Below are positions 6,302 to 13,787 of a stretch of 20,487 bases of DNA, in pieces; position 1 is the stretch's first letter; each line of letters starts with the position of its first letter. Source of the stretch: an uncultured Eubacteriales bacterium (GTDB taxonomy: Bacteria > Bacillota > Clostridia > Peptostreptococcales > Anaerovoracaceae); the NCBI GenBank assembly GCA_900542245.1, contig UQMQ01000026.1, positions 1-20,487 of the forward strand, written 5' to 3'. The notes beneath the pieces were generated by a model. That model was not told the origin of the DNA, searched no databases, and saw only the letters and a list, made by a program, of their open reading frames with translations. The position numbers and the translations under genes were made by a program.

Positions 6302-7198
6302 ATGAAAGAAAAAACAAGCTATGCAAAGCAAAGAGTGAAACGCATGATCATTTTGGGCATCTATCAGTTTCAAGATCCTTATTACCAGGGCGTGGCGGCG
6401 CAGTTGGCATTTTTCTTATTTCTTTCCATTTTGCCGACGCTGATCCTTTTGTCACAGGTCTTAGGCTTGTTTTCCCTGTCGCTGGAGGAGCTGCAGTCCT
6501 GGGCGGACATCAACATCAGCGGAGAGGGCGTGGATTTGATTGACGATATGCTCAGCTATTCGCCGTCCGGGGCGAACAGCCTGTTCCTGGCGATTACGGC
6601 GATATGGGCGGCTTCACGCGTGCAGTTTGCGCTGATTCGCGTAACGAATTACACACTGACGGACGGCGCATCGACCGGAGAGGGCTATGTCAAGGATCGC
6701 ATTCGCTCGATCAAGACGATTCTGGTTACGGTCTTTACGATTGCCTTTTCTCTGGTAGTGCTGGTCTATGGACCGACGATTCTGAAGCTGGTCTTCGGCA
6801 GGGTGCTGGGCAATGAGATCATGAACGCGGCATGGGTGGCGTTCCGCTGGCCGATCACCATGGGGTTGTATTTTTTGATGATTTCTTATAACTACTATGT
6901 CCTGCCGACAGAAAAAGTGCCGTACCGGGATATTGTGCCGGGCAGTATTTTCGCATCGGTCGGATTTTTGGTCGTGACGATCGTCTACAACCTCTATACG
7001 AAGTACAGCGCGAACTACGATATTCTGTACGGCTCGTTTTCCAACATTGTCGTGCTGCTGATGTGGTTCTGGTTTATTTCGTGGGTGATGTGTCTGGGAA
7101 TCACGACCAATCGGGTCTGGTGGGCGACGCGCAGGAGGCATGCGATCCCGATCGCGGTGGATGCAAACCCGCGCCGCAAGCCGCTCAATATCAGCTAG
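6302..7198 (+). CDS. YihY/BrkB family inner-membrane protein
   Basis: A 298-residue polytopic membrane protein of the YihY/virulence factor BrkB family (PF03631), once misassigned as RNase BN. The family signature is at residues 22-48 (YYQGVAAQLAFFLFLSILP), followed by further hydrophobic segments near 95, 140, 180, 220 and 255. The characteristic late motif is YDILYGSFSNIVVLLMWFW. A basic cytoplasmic tail closes the protein (WWATRRRHAIP). Function is unsettled; transport or export has been proposed. AAAGGAAA lies about 10 bases before the ATG, overlapping the end of rdgB, so the two are co-transcribed. The following 85 bases to the lipid kinase hold no clear terminator, so the operon may continue. 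Confidence 0.9.
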   Translation: MKEKTSYAKQRVKRMIILGIYQFQDPYYQGVAAQLAFFLFLSILPTLILLSQVLGLFSLSLEELQSWADINISGEGVDLIDDMLSYSPSGANSLFLAITAIWAASRVQFALIRVTNYTLTDGASTGEGYVKDRIRSIKTILVTVFTIAFSLVVLVYGPTILKLVFGRVLGNEIMNAAWVAFRWPITMGLYFLMISYNYYVLPTEKVPYRDIVPGSIFASVGFLVVTIVYNLYTKYSANYDILYGSFSNIVVLLMWFWFISWVMCLGITTNRVWWATRRRHAIPIAVDANPRRKPLNIS

Positions 7199-7283
7199 AC
7201 AGCAGGAAGCAGGCATTAGAGAACAGAAATTATAAAAATCGGAAATTGCAGGAATTAGAAATTCAATACGAGGGGTAAAAAAG

Positions 7284-8171
7284 ATGAGTAAACGCGCTTT
7301 AATTATTATGAATCCATGCTCGGGGACGAAACGGGCAAACAAATATCTGACGGATATTGTGGAGACCTTTACGGTCAATGATTATGTATGTACCGTGCTG
7401 ACAACAACGAAACGCGGGGACGGTACGCTCTACGCACAGACGTATGCGCCGCAGGTGGATCTGATCACCTGCATCGGCGGCGACGGCACCTTCAATGAGG
7501 TGGTTTCGGGACTGGTACATAGCGGTGCAAAGGTGCCGATCGGGTATATTCCGGCGGGCAGCACGAATGATTTCGCAAACAGTCTGCATTTGTCTAAAAA
7601 TATCGTCCAGGCGGCGCGGGATATTGTACTGGGCAATCCGGTGGCGTTTGACATCGGCAGCTTCAACGGCAGAGGGTTTTCCTACGTGGCATCGTTCGGC
7701 GCATTCACGAAGGCTTCTTATGAGACGCCGCAGAATGTCAAGAATGCGCTGGGGCATCTGGCGTATATCCTGGAGGGCATCAACAGTATTGCCTCCATTC
7801 GCGCAGAGCATATGGTGATCGAGGCGGATGGTATGACCTATGAGGATGACTATATCTTCGGGGCGATCAGTAATTCGACTTCGATCGCGGGGATATTGAC
7901 GCTCAAGCCGGAGCTGGTGGATATGAGCGACGGGATGTTTGAACTGCTTTTGATCAAGGCGCCGCAGGATCTGATCGAGCTTGCGGAGATCGTGCGGATG
8001 CTGACAACGCAGAATTACGAATCCGATATGTTGACCTTTGTCAATGCGAGTGAGTTTCTGATTCACGCGAACGCGGAGACCTCTTGGACGCTGGACGGTG
8101 AATACCAAGAGGGCTGTGAGGAGATCAAGGTGGAAAATCTGCATCACGCAATCAATCTGATGATGCGATAA
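7284..8171 (+). CDS. Diacylglycerol kinase-like lipid kinase (YegS/BmrU family)
   Basis: A 295-residue member of the DAGK catalytic-domain family (PF00781). N-terminal MNPCSGTKRA matches the usual NPxSG opening, GGDGTFNEVVSG (from residue 65) is the nucleotide-binding signature, and PAGSTNDFA (90-98) is the second conserved block. The enzyme would phosphorylate a membrane lipid such as diacylglycerol with ATP, recycling DAG made during lipid turnover; the actual substrate is not decided by sequence. GAGGGG stands about 8 bases before the ATG. The downstream gene starts 21 bases after the stop, so they likely form one transcript. Confidence 0.9.
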   Translation: MSKRALIIMNPCSGTKRANKYLTDIVETFTVNDYVCTVLTTTKRGDGTLYAQTYAPQVDLITCIGGDGTFNEVVSGLVHSGAKVPIGYIPAGSTNDFANSLHLSKNIVQAARDIVLGNPVAFDIGSFNGRGFSYVASFGAFTKASYETPQNVKNALGHLAYILEGINSIASIRAEHMVIEADGMTYEDDYIFGAISNSTSIAGILTLKPELVDMSDGMFELLLIKAPQDLIELAEIVRMLTTQNYESDMLTFVNASEFLIHANAETSWTLDGEYQEGCEEIKVENLHHAINLMMR

Positions 8172-8192
8172 AAAAGGAGTTTGGACAGAGCG

Positions 8193-9008
8193 ATGAATGA
8201 GTTTTTGAAATTGGCATTTTTGTTTTTTATGGGCTGCATCCTGGGCTGGGGACTGGAGGTGCTGTACCGGCATTATTCTCCGGCGAATCAGACGCATCGC
8301 TGGATCAATCCGGGCTTTCTGGTCGGACCTTATCTGCCGCTGTACGGCTTCGGTCTGTGCGCACTGTATCTCTTAGCCTCCCTGGAAAACACTTCTCTGA
8401 TTGCAGAGGTGACCTACGGCAGCAAGCTTTTGCTCTTTCTCGTCATGGCGATCGTGATGACGCTGCTGGAATACATCGCAGGGCTGATCTTCATCAAGGG
8501 CATGAAGGTCAAGCTCTGGGACTATACGAACGAAAAATTCAATCTGCAGGGCATTATCTGTCTGCGTTTTTCTGTTTATTGGGCGATTTTGGGTGCGGTC
8601 TACTATTTTCTGATCCACCCGCATATTCTGAATGCGTTGGAGTGGTTCTCGCATAATCTGGCATTTTCGTTTGTGGTGGGAATGTTCTACGGCGTGTTCT
8701 TTGTCGACCTTGCATACTCACTCCAACTGGTCGCGAAGGTGCGGGCGTTTGCGAAGGAGCACGAGGTCTTGATTCGTTACGAAATGCTGCGGCAGCAGAT
8801 CCGCGACAATGCAGAGGAGCACAAGGAAAAGATTCACTGGTTCTTCAGCCTGAAGTCCGGGATCGCACTCAGAGAGCATCTCTCCCGCTATCTGGAGCTG
8901 GAACGTACGCTGAATCCGACGATGAATTTACATCAGGCACGGAAAGAGGTGCGAGAGCAGGTGCGCAGAGAGGCGGAGAAACTGAAAAATGAACGAACTG
9001 ACAAATAA
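8193..9008 (+). CDS. PF06541 putative ABC-transporter permease-like membrane protein
   Basis: A 271-residue membrane protein. The N-terminal segment FLFFMGCILGWGLEVLYRHY and the following INPGFLVGPYLPLYGFG match the PF06541 (putative ABC-transporter type IV) family common in Clostridia. Four or five hydrophobic segments lie in residues 5-180, then a charged, probably coiled-coil cytoplasmic tail of about 85 residues (EMLRQQIRDNAEEHKEK and on). Start: ATG at 8193, 13 bases after AAAAAGGAG; the TTG at 8181 directly abuts the Shine-Dalgarno and is unsuitable. The 3' end overlaps the HAD gene by 20 bases, so the two are translationally linked. No ATPase partner is adjacent, so a transport role is unproven. 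Confidence 0.8.
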   Translation: MNEFLKLAFLFFMGCILGWGLEVLYRHYSPANQTHRWINPGFLVGPYLPLYGFGLCALYLLASLENTSLIAEVTYGSKLLLFLVMAIVMTLLEYIAGLIFIKGMKVKLWDYTNEKFNLQGIICLRFSVYWAILGAVYYFLIHPHILNALEWFSHNLAFSFVVGMFYGVFFVDLAYSLQLVAKVRAFAKEHEVLIRYEMLRQQIRDNAEEHKEKIHWFFSLKSGIALREHLSRYLELERTLNPTMNLHQARKEVREQVRREAEKLKNERTDK

Positions 9009-9849
9009 ACGGCTGTTCCTTTTGGACATGGATGGTACGCTGTATCTGGACGATCGGCTGTTTCCGGGTGCGGCAGATTTTCTTGCCAAAATCCGGGCGT
9101 GCGGGGGCAAATATCTCTTTTTGACGAACAATTCGTCGAAGGGTGTGGATGCTTATGTGGCGAAGATGACGCGCCTGGGCGTTCCGGCAGCGCCTGCGGA
9201 TTTTTTGACCTCGGTCGATGCGCTGATCGTGTTTTTAGAGCGGAGCTACGGCGCAGCAGTCAAGAAGAAAAAAATGTATGTGGTCGGTACGCGCTCGTTC
9301 TGTGCGCAGCTTGCTGCGGCGGGCTTCCTGCTGACGGAGACGCCGGACGACGATACAGCGCTTTTGATCCTCGGGTTTGACCGGGAGCTGACGTACCGGA
9401 AGCTGGAGGATGCCTGCAGGCTGCTCGCGCGCGGCAGGCAGGAGGCGCGTACGTCCGGTGATGCAAAAGCGGCAGCCGGGCTGCCCGCGGTCGATTATTA
9501 CGCGACGAATCCGGACTGGGTGTGTCCGACAGCGTTCGGCTCGGTACCGGACTGCGGCTCGATGGCGTGGATGCTGGAAAAGGCAACGGGACGGCTGCCG
9601 AAGTTTATCGGCAAGCCGGAGCCGGAGATGGCACTGCTGGCGATGGCGCAGTGCGGCTGCAGCGCGGCGGAGACCTTGCTGATCGGTGACCGTCTTTATA
9701 CGGACATCGCTTGCGGCAACCGCGCGGGCGTAGATACGGCGTTTGTGCTCAGCGGCGAGGGAACGCTTGCCGATCTCGCCAAGGGGCAGGGCAAGCCAAC
9801 CTATATTTTTGAGAATATCGCTGAAGTCTGCAAGGCTGTGTTCGGATAG
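8989..9849 (+). CDS. HAD-IIA family phosphatase (NagD-like)
   Basis: A 286-residue cytoplasmic phosphatase of the HAD superfamily, subfamily IIA (NagD / p-nitrophenyl phosphatase type). Motif I is FLLDMDGTLY (nucleophile Asp13, acid/base Asp15), motif II LFLTNNSS, the lysine motif GKPEPEM, and motif III/IV GDRLYTDI. The cap contains the usual ATNPDWVCPT-like block. An extra stretch of about 15 residues (GRQEARTSGDAKAAAGL) sits in the cap, before DYYATNPD. The substrate is a small sugar or nucleotide phosphate that cannot be told from sequence. The start overlaps the upstream membrane-protein gene by 20 bases. Confidence 0.92.
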   Translation: MNELTNKRLFLLDMDGTLYLDDRLFPGAADFLAKIRACGGKYLFLTNNSSKGVDAYVAKMTRLGVPAAPADFLTSVDALIVFLERSYGAAVKKKKMYVVGTRSFCAQLAAAGFLLTETPDDDTALLILGFDRELTYRKLEDACRLLARGRQEARTSGDAKAAAGLPAVDYYATNPDWVCPTAFGSVPDCGSMAWMLEKATGRLPKFIGKPEPEMALLAMAQCGCSAAETLLIGDRLYTDIACGNRAGVDTAFVLSGEGTLADLAKGQGKPTYIFENIAEVCKAVFG

Positions 9850-10025
9850 GCGCACACATGAGAAGATATGCCTGCCGCATACTGCAAGCACCGGGCGCTA
9901 GTCCTCGCTCGGTATGATTTCAACAAGTCACTCACCGTCCTCTGGACATTTTGCACCGCGCAGACAAAGCGCTGCTGCGAATCGATATCACTTGAGAGAC
10001 AAAATAGGAAACGAGGGAAAACATC

Positions 10026-11315
10026 ATGAAACTGGATAACAAACGGACCATTTTGATTGGGTTTGCATTTCTGGCGATCAGTGCCTTTTGGCAGGTGTAT
10101 GACAACATCATTCCGTTGATCTTGAAATACACCTTCCACATCGGCGATACGCTGTCCGGCGGTATCATGGCGCTGGATAACATTCTGGCGCTGTTCCTGC
10201 TGCCGTTTTTCGGCGCGTGGTCAGATAAAATCAATACGAAGCGCGGCAAGCGGACGCCGTTTATCTTTGTCGGTACGATTTTGGCAGTCATCTTCATGCT
10301 GCTGCTGCCGGCCGCCGCGAACGCGCGGAATCTGATCCTGTTTGTGGCGGCGCTGTTCTGTACGCTGCTGTCGATGGGTATCTTTCGCTCTCCTGCGGTA
10401 TCGCTGATGCCGGATGTGACGCCGAAGCCGCTGCGCTCTAAGGGAAACGCGATCATCAACCTGATGGGTGCGGTCGGTATCATCGCGGCACTCGGTTTGA
10501 TCATGCTGCTGGTCGGTGACGGTGATACGCCGAACTACGAACCGCTGTTTATCTCGATCGCGGTGATTATGCTGCTTTCTCTGGCGATTCTGCTTTGGAA
10601 GGTCGATGAAAACAGGTTTGTCGCGGAACGCATAGAAATTGAAGAGGCTTGGGGCATCGAGGAGGAAGAGACCGAGATCGATGAGAAGGGCAACGCGGTG
10701 CTGCCGAAGCCTGTCAAGCGCAGTCTGACCTTCCTGCTGCTGTCGGTGGCGTTCTGGTATATGGCGTACAATGGGGTGACAACGGCGTTTTCCAAATATG
10801 CGACAGAAATGTGGGGCATGGCAGGCGGCGGCTTCGCGAGTGCCTTGATGGTTGCTTCGATCGGTGCGCTGATTTCGTTCGTTCCGGTCGGTATCATATC
10901 CAGCAGGCTGGGACGCAAAAAGGTCATTTTGTTCGGTGTACTGCTGCTCGCAGCCAGCTTCTTCGCTGCTTTTCTGTTTCAGACGCCGAACTTTGGCATC
11001 AACATCGTTTTCCTGCTGGTCGGTATCGCTTGGGCGTCCATCAATGTCAATTCTTATCCGATGGTCGTCGAGATGTGCAAGGGCAGTGATATCGGCAAAT
11101 TCACCGGGATGTACTATACCTTCTCGATGGCAGCGCAGGTCTTGACGCCGGTGCTTTCCGGCGCGTTTTTGGAGCATATCGGGTATTGGACGTTGTTTCC
11201 TTATGCGACAGTTTTTTCACTGATTGCGTTTTTGACGATGCTGATGGTGCGCCATGGGGACAGTAAGCCGCAGCCGCCGAAGGGCAGGCTCGAAGCCTTT
11301 GATGTCGATGATTAG
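10026..11315 (+). CDS. MFS transporter, SLC45/GPH-like
   Basis: A 429-residue major-facilitator transporter with about 12 hydrophobic segments. The N-half contains DNIIPLILKYTFHIGD and the loop FFGAWSDKINTKRGKRTPFI, the classic loop 2-3 signature (D-x-x-x-x-R-G-K-R-x-P) of the SLC45/GPH-type sugar transporters. An acidic central loop (EEAWGIEEEETEIDEKG) separates the halves, and the equivalent loop in the C-half reads SSRLGRKKVI. A sugar or glycoside symport role is inferred. The 176 bases upstream contain no gene; a Shine-Dalgarno-like GAGGG lies about 10 bases before the ATG. A weak GC hairpin follows at 11323-11341. Confidence 0.85.
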   Translation: MKLDNKRTILIGFAFLAISAFWQVYDNIIPLILKYTFHIGDTLSGGIMALDNILALFLLPFFGAWSDKINTKRGKRTPFIFVGTILAVIFMLLLPAAANARNLILFVAALFCTLLSMGIFRSPAVSLMPDVTPKPLRSKGNAIINLMGAVGIIAALGLIMLLVGDGDTPNYEPLFISIAVIMLLSLAILLWKVDENRFVAERIEIEEAWGIEEEETEIDEKGNAVLPKPVKRSLTFLLLSVAFWYMAYNGVTTAFSKYATEMWGMAGGGFASALMVASIGALISFVPVGIISSRLGRKKVILFGVLLLAASFFAAFLFQTPNFGINIVFLLVGIAWASINVNSYPMVVEMCKGSDIGKFTGMYYTFSMAAQVLTPVLSGAFLEHIGYWTLFPYATVFSLIAFLTMLMVRHGDSKPQPPKGRLEAFDVDD

Positions 11316-11394
11316 ATCGGTGCGGCAGGACCGCCGCTTTCCAAACATGCAGGCGGTATGCCGAATCGACAAATAAATGGTAAATGAGGGGAAT

Positions 11395-12159
11395 ATGGAA
11401 AAGAGAGTTTTGATTCAGGAATTATTAAGGCATCGCTACGCGCATCGGGGGCTGCACGCAAAGCCAACGATCCCGGAGAACTCGATGGCGGCATTCGCGC
11501 GGGCTGTGGAGGCAGGATACGGCATTGAGCTGGATCTGCATTTGACGCGCGACGGCAAGCTGGCGGTGATCCACGATGCCAGTCTCAAGCGCACCTGCGG
11601 TGTCGATCTGAAAATTGAAGATCTGACACTTGCAGAGGCGCGGGACTATCCGCTGGAGGAAAGCGACGAACGCATTCCAGAGTTCTGCGATTTTTTGCGT
11701 CTGGTGGACGGCAAGGTGCCGTTGGTCGTGGAATTGAAAGCGGAGGGGCGTAACGAAAAGGCGCTGACAGACGCGGCGATGCGCGCACTTGCGGATTATA
11801 CGGGTTTGTATTGCGTGGAATCCTTCAGTCCGGCGGTGGTGGATTATCTCAAAAAAGCTTATCCCGCGGTCGTGCGCGGGCAGCTCGCCGGGGCACTCAA
11901 CAAAGAGAAAAAGACAATTACACGGCTTCAAGATATCCTGCTTAAAAATCTTTTGGTCAATCTGGCGGGCAGACCGGATTTTGTGGCTTATCGGTTTGAG
12001 GACCGCGATGAGCCCGCGTTCCGTCATTTTAAGGGTGCGAAGTTCATGTGGACGATTCGCAGCTATGAGGACCTCAAAACCTGCGAGGCCTGGGGCGCGG
12101 CGCCGATTTTCGAGCAGTTTGAGCCGAAGGAGCGGGAACGCGAAAAGCAAAGGAAGTAG
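11395..12159 (+). CDS. Glycerophosphodiester phosphodiesterase (GDPD)
   Basis: A 254-residue GDPD-family TIM-barrel enzyme (PF03009) that cleaves glycerophosphodiesters to glycerol-3-phosphate and an alcohol. Catalytic residues are visible: His17 (AHRGLHA), Glu45 and Asp47 (IELDLHLTRDG) and His60 (VIHDASL); PENSMAAF is the usual motif after the first His. VVELKAE carries another metal ligand, and MWTIRS is the typical late barrel strand. There is no signal peptide, so it acts in the cytosol, perhaps on deacylated phospholipid. Start: ATG at 11395 after GAGGGG (11386-11391) rather than the ATG at 11377, which has no Shine-Dalgarno; the alternative adds six residues. The CPBP protease gene follows 13 bases after the stop. 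Confidence 0.92.
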   Translation: MEKRVLIQELLRHRYAHRGLHAKPTIPENSMAAFARAVEAGYGIELDLHLTRDGKLAVIHDASLKRTCGVDLKIEDLTLAEARDYPLEESDERIPEFCDFLRLVDGKVPLVVELKAEGRNEKALTDAAMRALADYTGLYCVESFSPAVVDYLKKAYPAVVRGQLAGALNKEKKTITRLQDILLKNLLVNLAGRPDFVAYRFEDRDEPAFRHFKGAKFMWTIRSYEDLKTCEAWGAAPIFEQFEPKEREREKQRK

Positions 12160-12172
12160 AAGGAGGACGTGT

Positions 12173-12808
12173 ATGATTTTGTTGAATCAGTTGATTAGCG
12201 CGGTGCTGCAAATTATGCTGTTTTCTGCGGTTCCGTTTATATGGTATGTGTTTACACAGAAAAGCGTCAGAGGATTTTTTGCGTGGCTGGGCATTAAAAA
12301 AGCACCAAAACCGCCTTGGAAATCCATGCTTTGCATTCTGATCGGATTTTTAGCTGTCGTCGTTTTGCCGTATCTATGGCTGCATCAATCGGGGAATTTG
12401 AATTATCAAGGCTTTACCGTTGATGCATTCCGGCAGTATGGCTGGAGTGTGCAGACTGTTTGCGTTATCTTGCTTTGGGCGGTGATACAAACCTCCTTGT
12501 CGGAGGAAATTCTGTTTCGCGGGTTCCTTTGTAAACGCTTCGCGCAGAAATGCGGGGAAACAAGGGGTAATCTACTGCAAGCTTTCATTTTTGGTACGAT
12601 ACATATTGCTGCGCTGCCGGATAAAAATATATTGGCTATGCTTCTCATCGTATTGCTGACCGGAGGTGTAGGGTATGCGTTGGGTCGGCTTTCCTTAAAA
12701 GAAGCACAGGGAAGTATTTTGTACGGCTGGGCAATTCATGCAACCGTCAATCTGATTTCTCCGATACTGGTGTTCACCTTTTTATTGCCCGATGCGATGC
12801 CGCAATGA
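12173..12808 (+). CDS. CPBP-family intramembrane glutamic protease
   Basis: A 211-residue polytopic protein of the CAAX protease / bacteriocin-processing (CPBP, Abi; PF02517) family. The three family motifs are present: EExxxR (E111, E112, R116 in SEEILFRGFL), FxxxH (F140-H144 in FGTIHI) and HxxxN (H189-N193 in HATVNL), all placed in or near membrane helices. The substrate is unknown; relatives serve in bacteriocin self-immunity, signalling or protein maturation. AGGAGG at 12161-12166 lies 6 bases before the ATG, so this start is firm although the frame stays open upstream into the GDPD gene. Probably co-transcribed with GDPD and ended by the terminator at 12911. Confidence 0.9.
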   Translation: MILLNQLISAVLQIMLFSAVPFIWYVFTQKSVRGFFAWLGIKKAPKPPWKSMLCILIGFLAVVVLPYLWLHQSGNLNYQGFTVDAFRQYGWSVQTVCVILLWAVIQTSLSEEILFRGFLCKRFAQKCGETRGNLLQAFIFGTIHIAALPDKNILAMLLIVLLTGGVGYALGRLSLKEAQGSILYGWAIHATVNLISPILVFTFLLPDAMPQ

Positions 12809-13043
12809 TCGGACGAACGCATCGCAGGCGGCGCATCTCCTGCGCTTTGGCAATCACCTTGAAGCACGGCAAGGTGTAGAAAAGGATTCGGAATAAGCAT
12901 TTTAGAAAATAAGGACCTTTTGCTGGAGACAGGAAAAGGTCCTTTTTTGGTGCGCGATATGGACAAGGCAGGTGATTTGATTATATCTGATTTGCTGTAT
13001 GAATATAGAAATCCATAGATATAAAACTTTAATAAAATTTATG
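12809..13043. other. Intergenic region with terminator, transition to AT-rich DNA
   Basis: No gene is seen. The first 80 bases are GC-rich; the terminator at 12911-12948 follows, and from about 12970 the sequence turns strongly AT-rich up to the promoter at 13044. This is the left edge of the compositionally distinct island. Confidence 0.5.
12911..12948 (+). terminator. Intrinsic terminator after the CPBP protease gene
   Basis: AAGGACCTTTT (12911-12921) pairs with AAAAGGTCCTT (12934-12944), an 11-bp perfect stem with a 12-nt loop, running into a T-tract (12943-12948). Confidence 0.88.
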
Positions 13044-13072
13044 TTGACTTTAATAAAAATAAAGCATATACT
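13044..13072 (+). promoter_or_regulatory. Strong sigma-A-type promoter of the DUF2089 island
   Basis: TTGACT (13044-13049) and TATACT (13067-13072) are separated by exactly 17 bases in very AT-rich DNA. Each box matches consensus at five of six positions. It lies 54 bases before the microprotein start codon. Confidence 0.75.
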
Positions 13073-13125
13073 AAAGAAAAATGAAGATACAGATTTTGAA
13101 GAGGGAAAGTAAAAAGGAGGAAATC

Positions 13126-13236
13126 ATGAAAATCGGCTGGAATATGATTGCTTTATTACTGGTTCTGAGCGTTACCGCAGCATTCTTTGCAATGATACTG
13201 TGGCTTGCCAAAAAATATCTAAGCAGAAGACCATAA
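13126..13236 (+). CDS. 36-residue single-pass membrane microprotein
   Basis: The frame starts ATG at 13126 and ends TAA at 13234-13236. It has the best Shine-Dalgarno in the window (AAAAAGGAGG, 13111-13120, 5 bases before the ATG) and a near-consensus promoter upstream, so translation is very likely despite its size. The peptide is MKIGWNMIALLL..., with one uninterrupted hydrophobic helix (about residues 5-27) followed by a positively charged end (AKKYLSRRP), predicting N-out/C-in membrane insertion. I recognise no family. The layout resembles small membrane modulators and type I toxin peptides; no antisense RNA is evident by eye. It sits 245 bases upstream of the DUF2089 gene and probably opens the same transcription unit. 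Confidence 0.7.
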   Translation: MKIGWNMIALLLVLSVTAAFFAMILWLAKKYLSRRP

Positions 13237-13284
13237 GGATTTCATATAGCAAGGCAGACTTATCGTTGACACTGCTGCATAAGG

Positions 13285-13367
13285 ACAAAAGTGTGTATAA
13301 CAAAATCTGAGATTTCTATGCACACATGGCGCTCATGAGTGAGCGTCGCCTCGTAAGGTACTTTTGT
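13285..13367 (+). ncRNA. Predicted three-way-junction RNA upstream of the DUF2089 gene
   Basis: A closing stem ACAAAAGT (13285-13292) / ACTTTTGT (13360-13367) encloses two arms. Arm one is GTGTGTAT (13291-13298) / ATGCACAC (13318-13325), capped by AAATC-TGA-GATTT (13303-13315); it competes with two bases of the closing stem. Arm two is CGCTCA (13330-13335) / TGAGCG (13340-13345), extendable by GG/CC. I do not recognise a known riboswitch class. Whether it is a cis-regulatory leader or a free small RNA is open. Confidence 0.45.
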
Positions 13368-13370
13368 TGA

Positions 13371-13407
13371 TATTCCGGGAATATTGCACAGCGATATTTC
13401 CGGAATA
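13371..13407 (+). promoter_or_regulatory. 14-bp stem-loop in the DUF2089 leader
   Basis: TATTCCGGGAATAT (13371-13384) pairs with ATATTTCCGGAATA (13394-13407): 14 pairs including one G-U, with a 9-nt loop. The left arm is itself nearly palindromic, so as DNA it could also be a repressor operator. No T-run follows, arguing against a terminator. Confidence 0.55.
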
Positions 13408-13417
13408 ATAAAAAATG

Positions 13418-13453
13418 AGGTAAGCCCCTAGTCACATAGCGTGCTTACCTTTT
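13418..13453 (+). terminator. Terminator-like hairpin (possible attenuator) before the DUF2089 gene
   Basis: AGGTAAGC (13418-13425) pairs with GCTTACCT (13443-13450), an 8-bp perfect stem running into TTTT. It ends 28 bases before the DUF2089 start codon and after the two structures above, a layout typical of transcription attenuation, though a simple terminator after the microprotein is also possible. Confidence 0.55.
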
Positions 13454-13481
13454 AGCGATTTTTGATGAGTGAGGTGAAAAA

Positions 13482-13787
13482 ATGGCGATTTCATCTGTTC
13501 CTACATGGATGGAAGACTTGGAAGAAGAGGACTTGATTTTTATCAAAAAATTTGTTCTGTATAGTGGTTCTCTCAAAAAACTGGCAGAAAGCTACGGTGT
13601 GACTTATCCAACTGTGAGACTGCGCTTGGATAGGCTGATTGAAAAAATTAATGCGCAGGAGCAAGAGGACAGCGCACCCTACGTAAAATTGATCAAAAAG
13701 CTTGCATTAGAGGATAGAATTGATTTTGACGCGGCAAAATTGCTTATTAGCACTTATCGCAGAGAAAAAAATGAGGAAAACAAATGA
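13482..13787 (+). CDS. DUF2089 family helix-turn-helix protein
   Basis: A 101-residue protein. The segment TWMEDLEEEDLIFIKKFVLYSGSLKKLAESYGVTYPTVRLRLDRLIEKI is the DUF2089 signature (PF09862): a helical region, then a helix-turn-helix (KKLAESYGVTYPTVRLRLDRL) expected to bind DNA. This is the short form without the N-terminal zinc ribbon present in some relatives. The C-terminal half (LALEDRIDFDAAKLLISTYR) is helical and may mediate dimerisation. GAGGTG (13471-13476) is 5 bases before the ATG. The TGA overlaps the next ATG (ATGA at 13784-13787), so the regulator and the membrane protein are translationally coupled. By analogy it probably controls its own unit, with the hairpins upstream as candidate sites (inference). 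Confidence 0.88.
   Translation: MAISSVPTWMEDLEEEDLIFIKKFVLYSGSLKKLAESYGVTYPTVRLRLDRLIEKINAQEQEDSAPYVKLIKKLALEDRIDFDAAKLLISTYRREKNEENK

Noticed and set aside
11323..11341. GCGGC/GCCGC hairpin after the MFS gene as terminator
   Set aside because: Stem of 5 bp followed by only three T; a terminator is possible but not supportable.
13266..13301. TTGACA ... TATAAC as a second promoter inside the DUF2089 leader
   Set aside because: Spacing is 24 bases, too long for a sigma-A promoter, and the -10 lies in the predicted junction arm.
13303..13315. CTGAGA word reminiscent of a TPP (THI-box) riboswitch
   Set aside because: The remaining conserved THI-box blocks on the 3' side are absent and the arms do not fit; the word is just part of a small AAATC-TGA-GATTT hairpin.
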